Part shown: positions 63,788 through 64,000 of the stretch, one piece after another
Position numbering within the stretch: the stretch's first letter is position 1
Layout of the letters: each line of letters opens with the position of its first letter
Assembly: GCF_030540835.1 (NCBI RefSeq)
Contig: NZ_JAUOEK010000172.1
Location: 1 to 64,000, forward strand
DNA from: Flavivirga aquimarina
GTDB taxonomy: Bacteria > Bacteroidota > Bacteroidia > Flavobacteriales > Flavobacteriaceae
Length of the DNA: 64,000 nucleotides
Direction of reading: 5' to 3'
The notes under the pieces: generated by a model
Seen by the model: the letters and a program-made list of their open reading frames with translations, nothing else
Database searches by the model: none
What the model was told of the DNA's origin: nothing
Made by a program: the position numbers and the translations under genes

Positions 63788-64000
63788 TGAACATATTAAC
63801 CAATTTTGATAAAACGTTGCTAAAAAAGGGCCAAATAGTAAAGTGGTTTTGCCTTTTTGTATTTCTATCATTAGTGTTGTCATGTGGTGTTTCAAAATCC
63901 CTTCATGATGTTCCAGATGTTAGTAAATATAACCCCGTTATTCCAGAAAGGGTTAAACTTTCAGATTCTACCTATGTTTCAGGTCATAATTTTTTAACCA
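63787..64000 (+). CDS. Lipoprotein, truncated by the window end
   Basis: The reading frame starts at an ATG overlapping the preceding stop (TAATG) and is open to the window end (71 codons). A hydrophobic segment ends in a lipobox, LVLSC followed by GVSKS, so the product is a lipoprotein. The visible mature part (DVPDVSKYNPVIPERVKLSD, then SGHNFLT) is too short for assignment. It is faintly reminiscent of C45-type acyltransferase/hydrolase lipoproteins in such clusters, which I offer only as a guess. Confidence 0.7.
   Translation, partial: MNILTNFDKTLLKKGQIVKWFCLFVFLSLVLSCGVSKSLHDVPDVSKYNPVIPERVKLSDSTYVSGHNFLT

Larger units (their letters stand above)
32032..64000. other. Flexirubin-type aryl polyene / dialkylresorcinol biosynthesis cluster
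   Basis: The core set is present: tyrosine ammonia-lyase, DarA, DarB, two ACPs, several ketosynthases including a KS/CLF pair, FabG, hotdog dehydratase-like proteins, methyltransferase, acyltransferases, ABC and MMPL transporters, LolA and a lipoprotein. Most plus-strand genes overlap or are under 25 bases apart. The exceptions are gaps of 111 bases (before the KS at 50864) and 210 bases (before the beta-barrel gene at 55874). Two flavoenzyme genes are divergent. The cluster runs off the right end of the window. Confidence 0.9.

Overview
The window comes from an AT-rich member of the Flavobacteriaceae (Bacteroidota), probably marine. The evidence is the many secreted proteins ending in type IX secretion (T9SS) sorting domains, the lack of strong Shine-Dalgarno sites, promoters of the Bacteroidota type (TTG-N19-TAnnTTTG), a flexirubin-type pigment cluster, a zeaxanthin-type carotenoid operon and multidomain sulfatases. 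No insertion sequence, CRISPR array or rRNA was seen; there is one tRNA.

Layout. Positions 1-671 hold a dispersed repeat and no convincing gene. Positions 672-3323 encode a secreted leucine-rich-repeat protein, followed by hisS (3867-5237). A very large secreted LamG protein lies on the minus strand (5334-10232). After tRNA-Leu(GAG) (10586-10670) comes a carotenoid unit (10746-15157): a CarH/LitR-like MerR regulator with B12-binding hallmarks, then crtI, crtB, crtZ and a lycopene cyclase, together sufficient on paper to convert geranylgeranyl-PP to zeaxanthin. A 158-bp MITE-like element (15193-15350) lies just downstream. A second giant LamG/T9SS protein (15549-20738, minus) is followed by two tandem paralogous sulfatase-LamG-T9SS proteins (21062-25237 and 25426-28887) and two exported proteins of unknown function (29006-29614 and 29908-31623). 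Positions 31624-32031 carry a second copy of the repeat found at the window start.

The second half (32032 to beyond 64000) is a flexirubin / aryl-polyene plus dialkylresorcinol cluster. Two minus-strand flavoenzymes (a CrtI-like oxidoreductase and a halogenase-like monooxygenase) diverge from a long, tightly packed plus-strand operon. In order it encodes: tyrosine ammonia-lyase (coumarate starter), a WG-repeat protein, FabG, a ketosynthase, ACP, an LpxL-type acyltransferase, DarA, DarB, two hotdog dehydratase-like proteins, a small HTH-like protein, a BtrH-like acyltransferase, an ABC transporter pair, a thioesterase, a ketosynthase, a methyltransferase, a KS-like fragment, a second ACP, a KS/chain-length-factor pair, a polysaccharide-deacetylase-like protein, LolA, a lipoprotein, two outer-membrane beta-barrels, a third hotdog protein, a small exported helical protein, GT2-DUF2062, an MMPL-PlsC fusion, a second CrtI-like flavoenzyme and a truncated lipoprotein gene at the window edge. 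The inferred logic is that the aryl polyene grows from coumarate on ACP, DarA/DarB make the dialkylresorcinol, an acyltransferase joins them as an ester, and the LolA / lipoprotein / MMPL / ABC functions place the pigment in the envelope.

Points most worth a second look: the CarH-like regulator and the near-identical 18-bp element upstream of both it and crtI; complementary loss of catalytic residues among three hotdog proteins; the BtrH-like protein as a candidate ester-forming enzyme; the MMPL-PlsC-Rossmann fusion; and the MITE.
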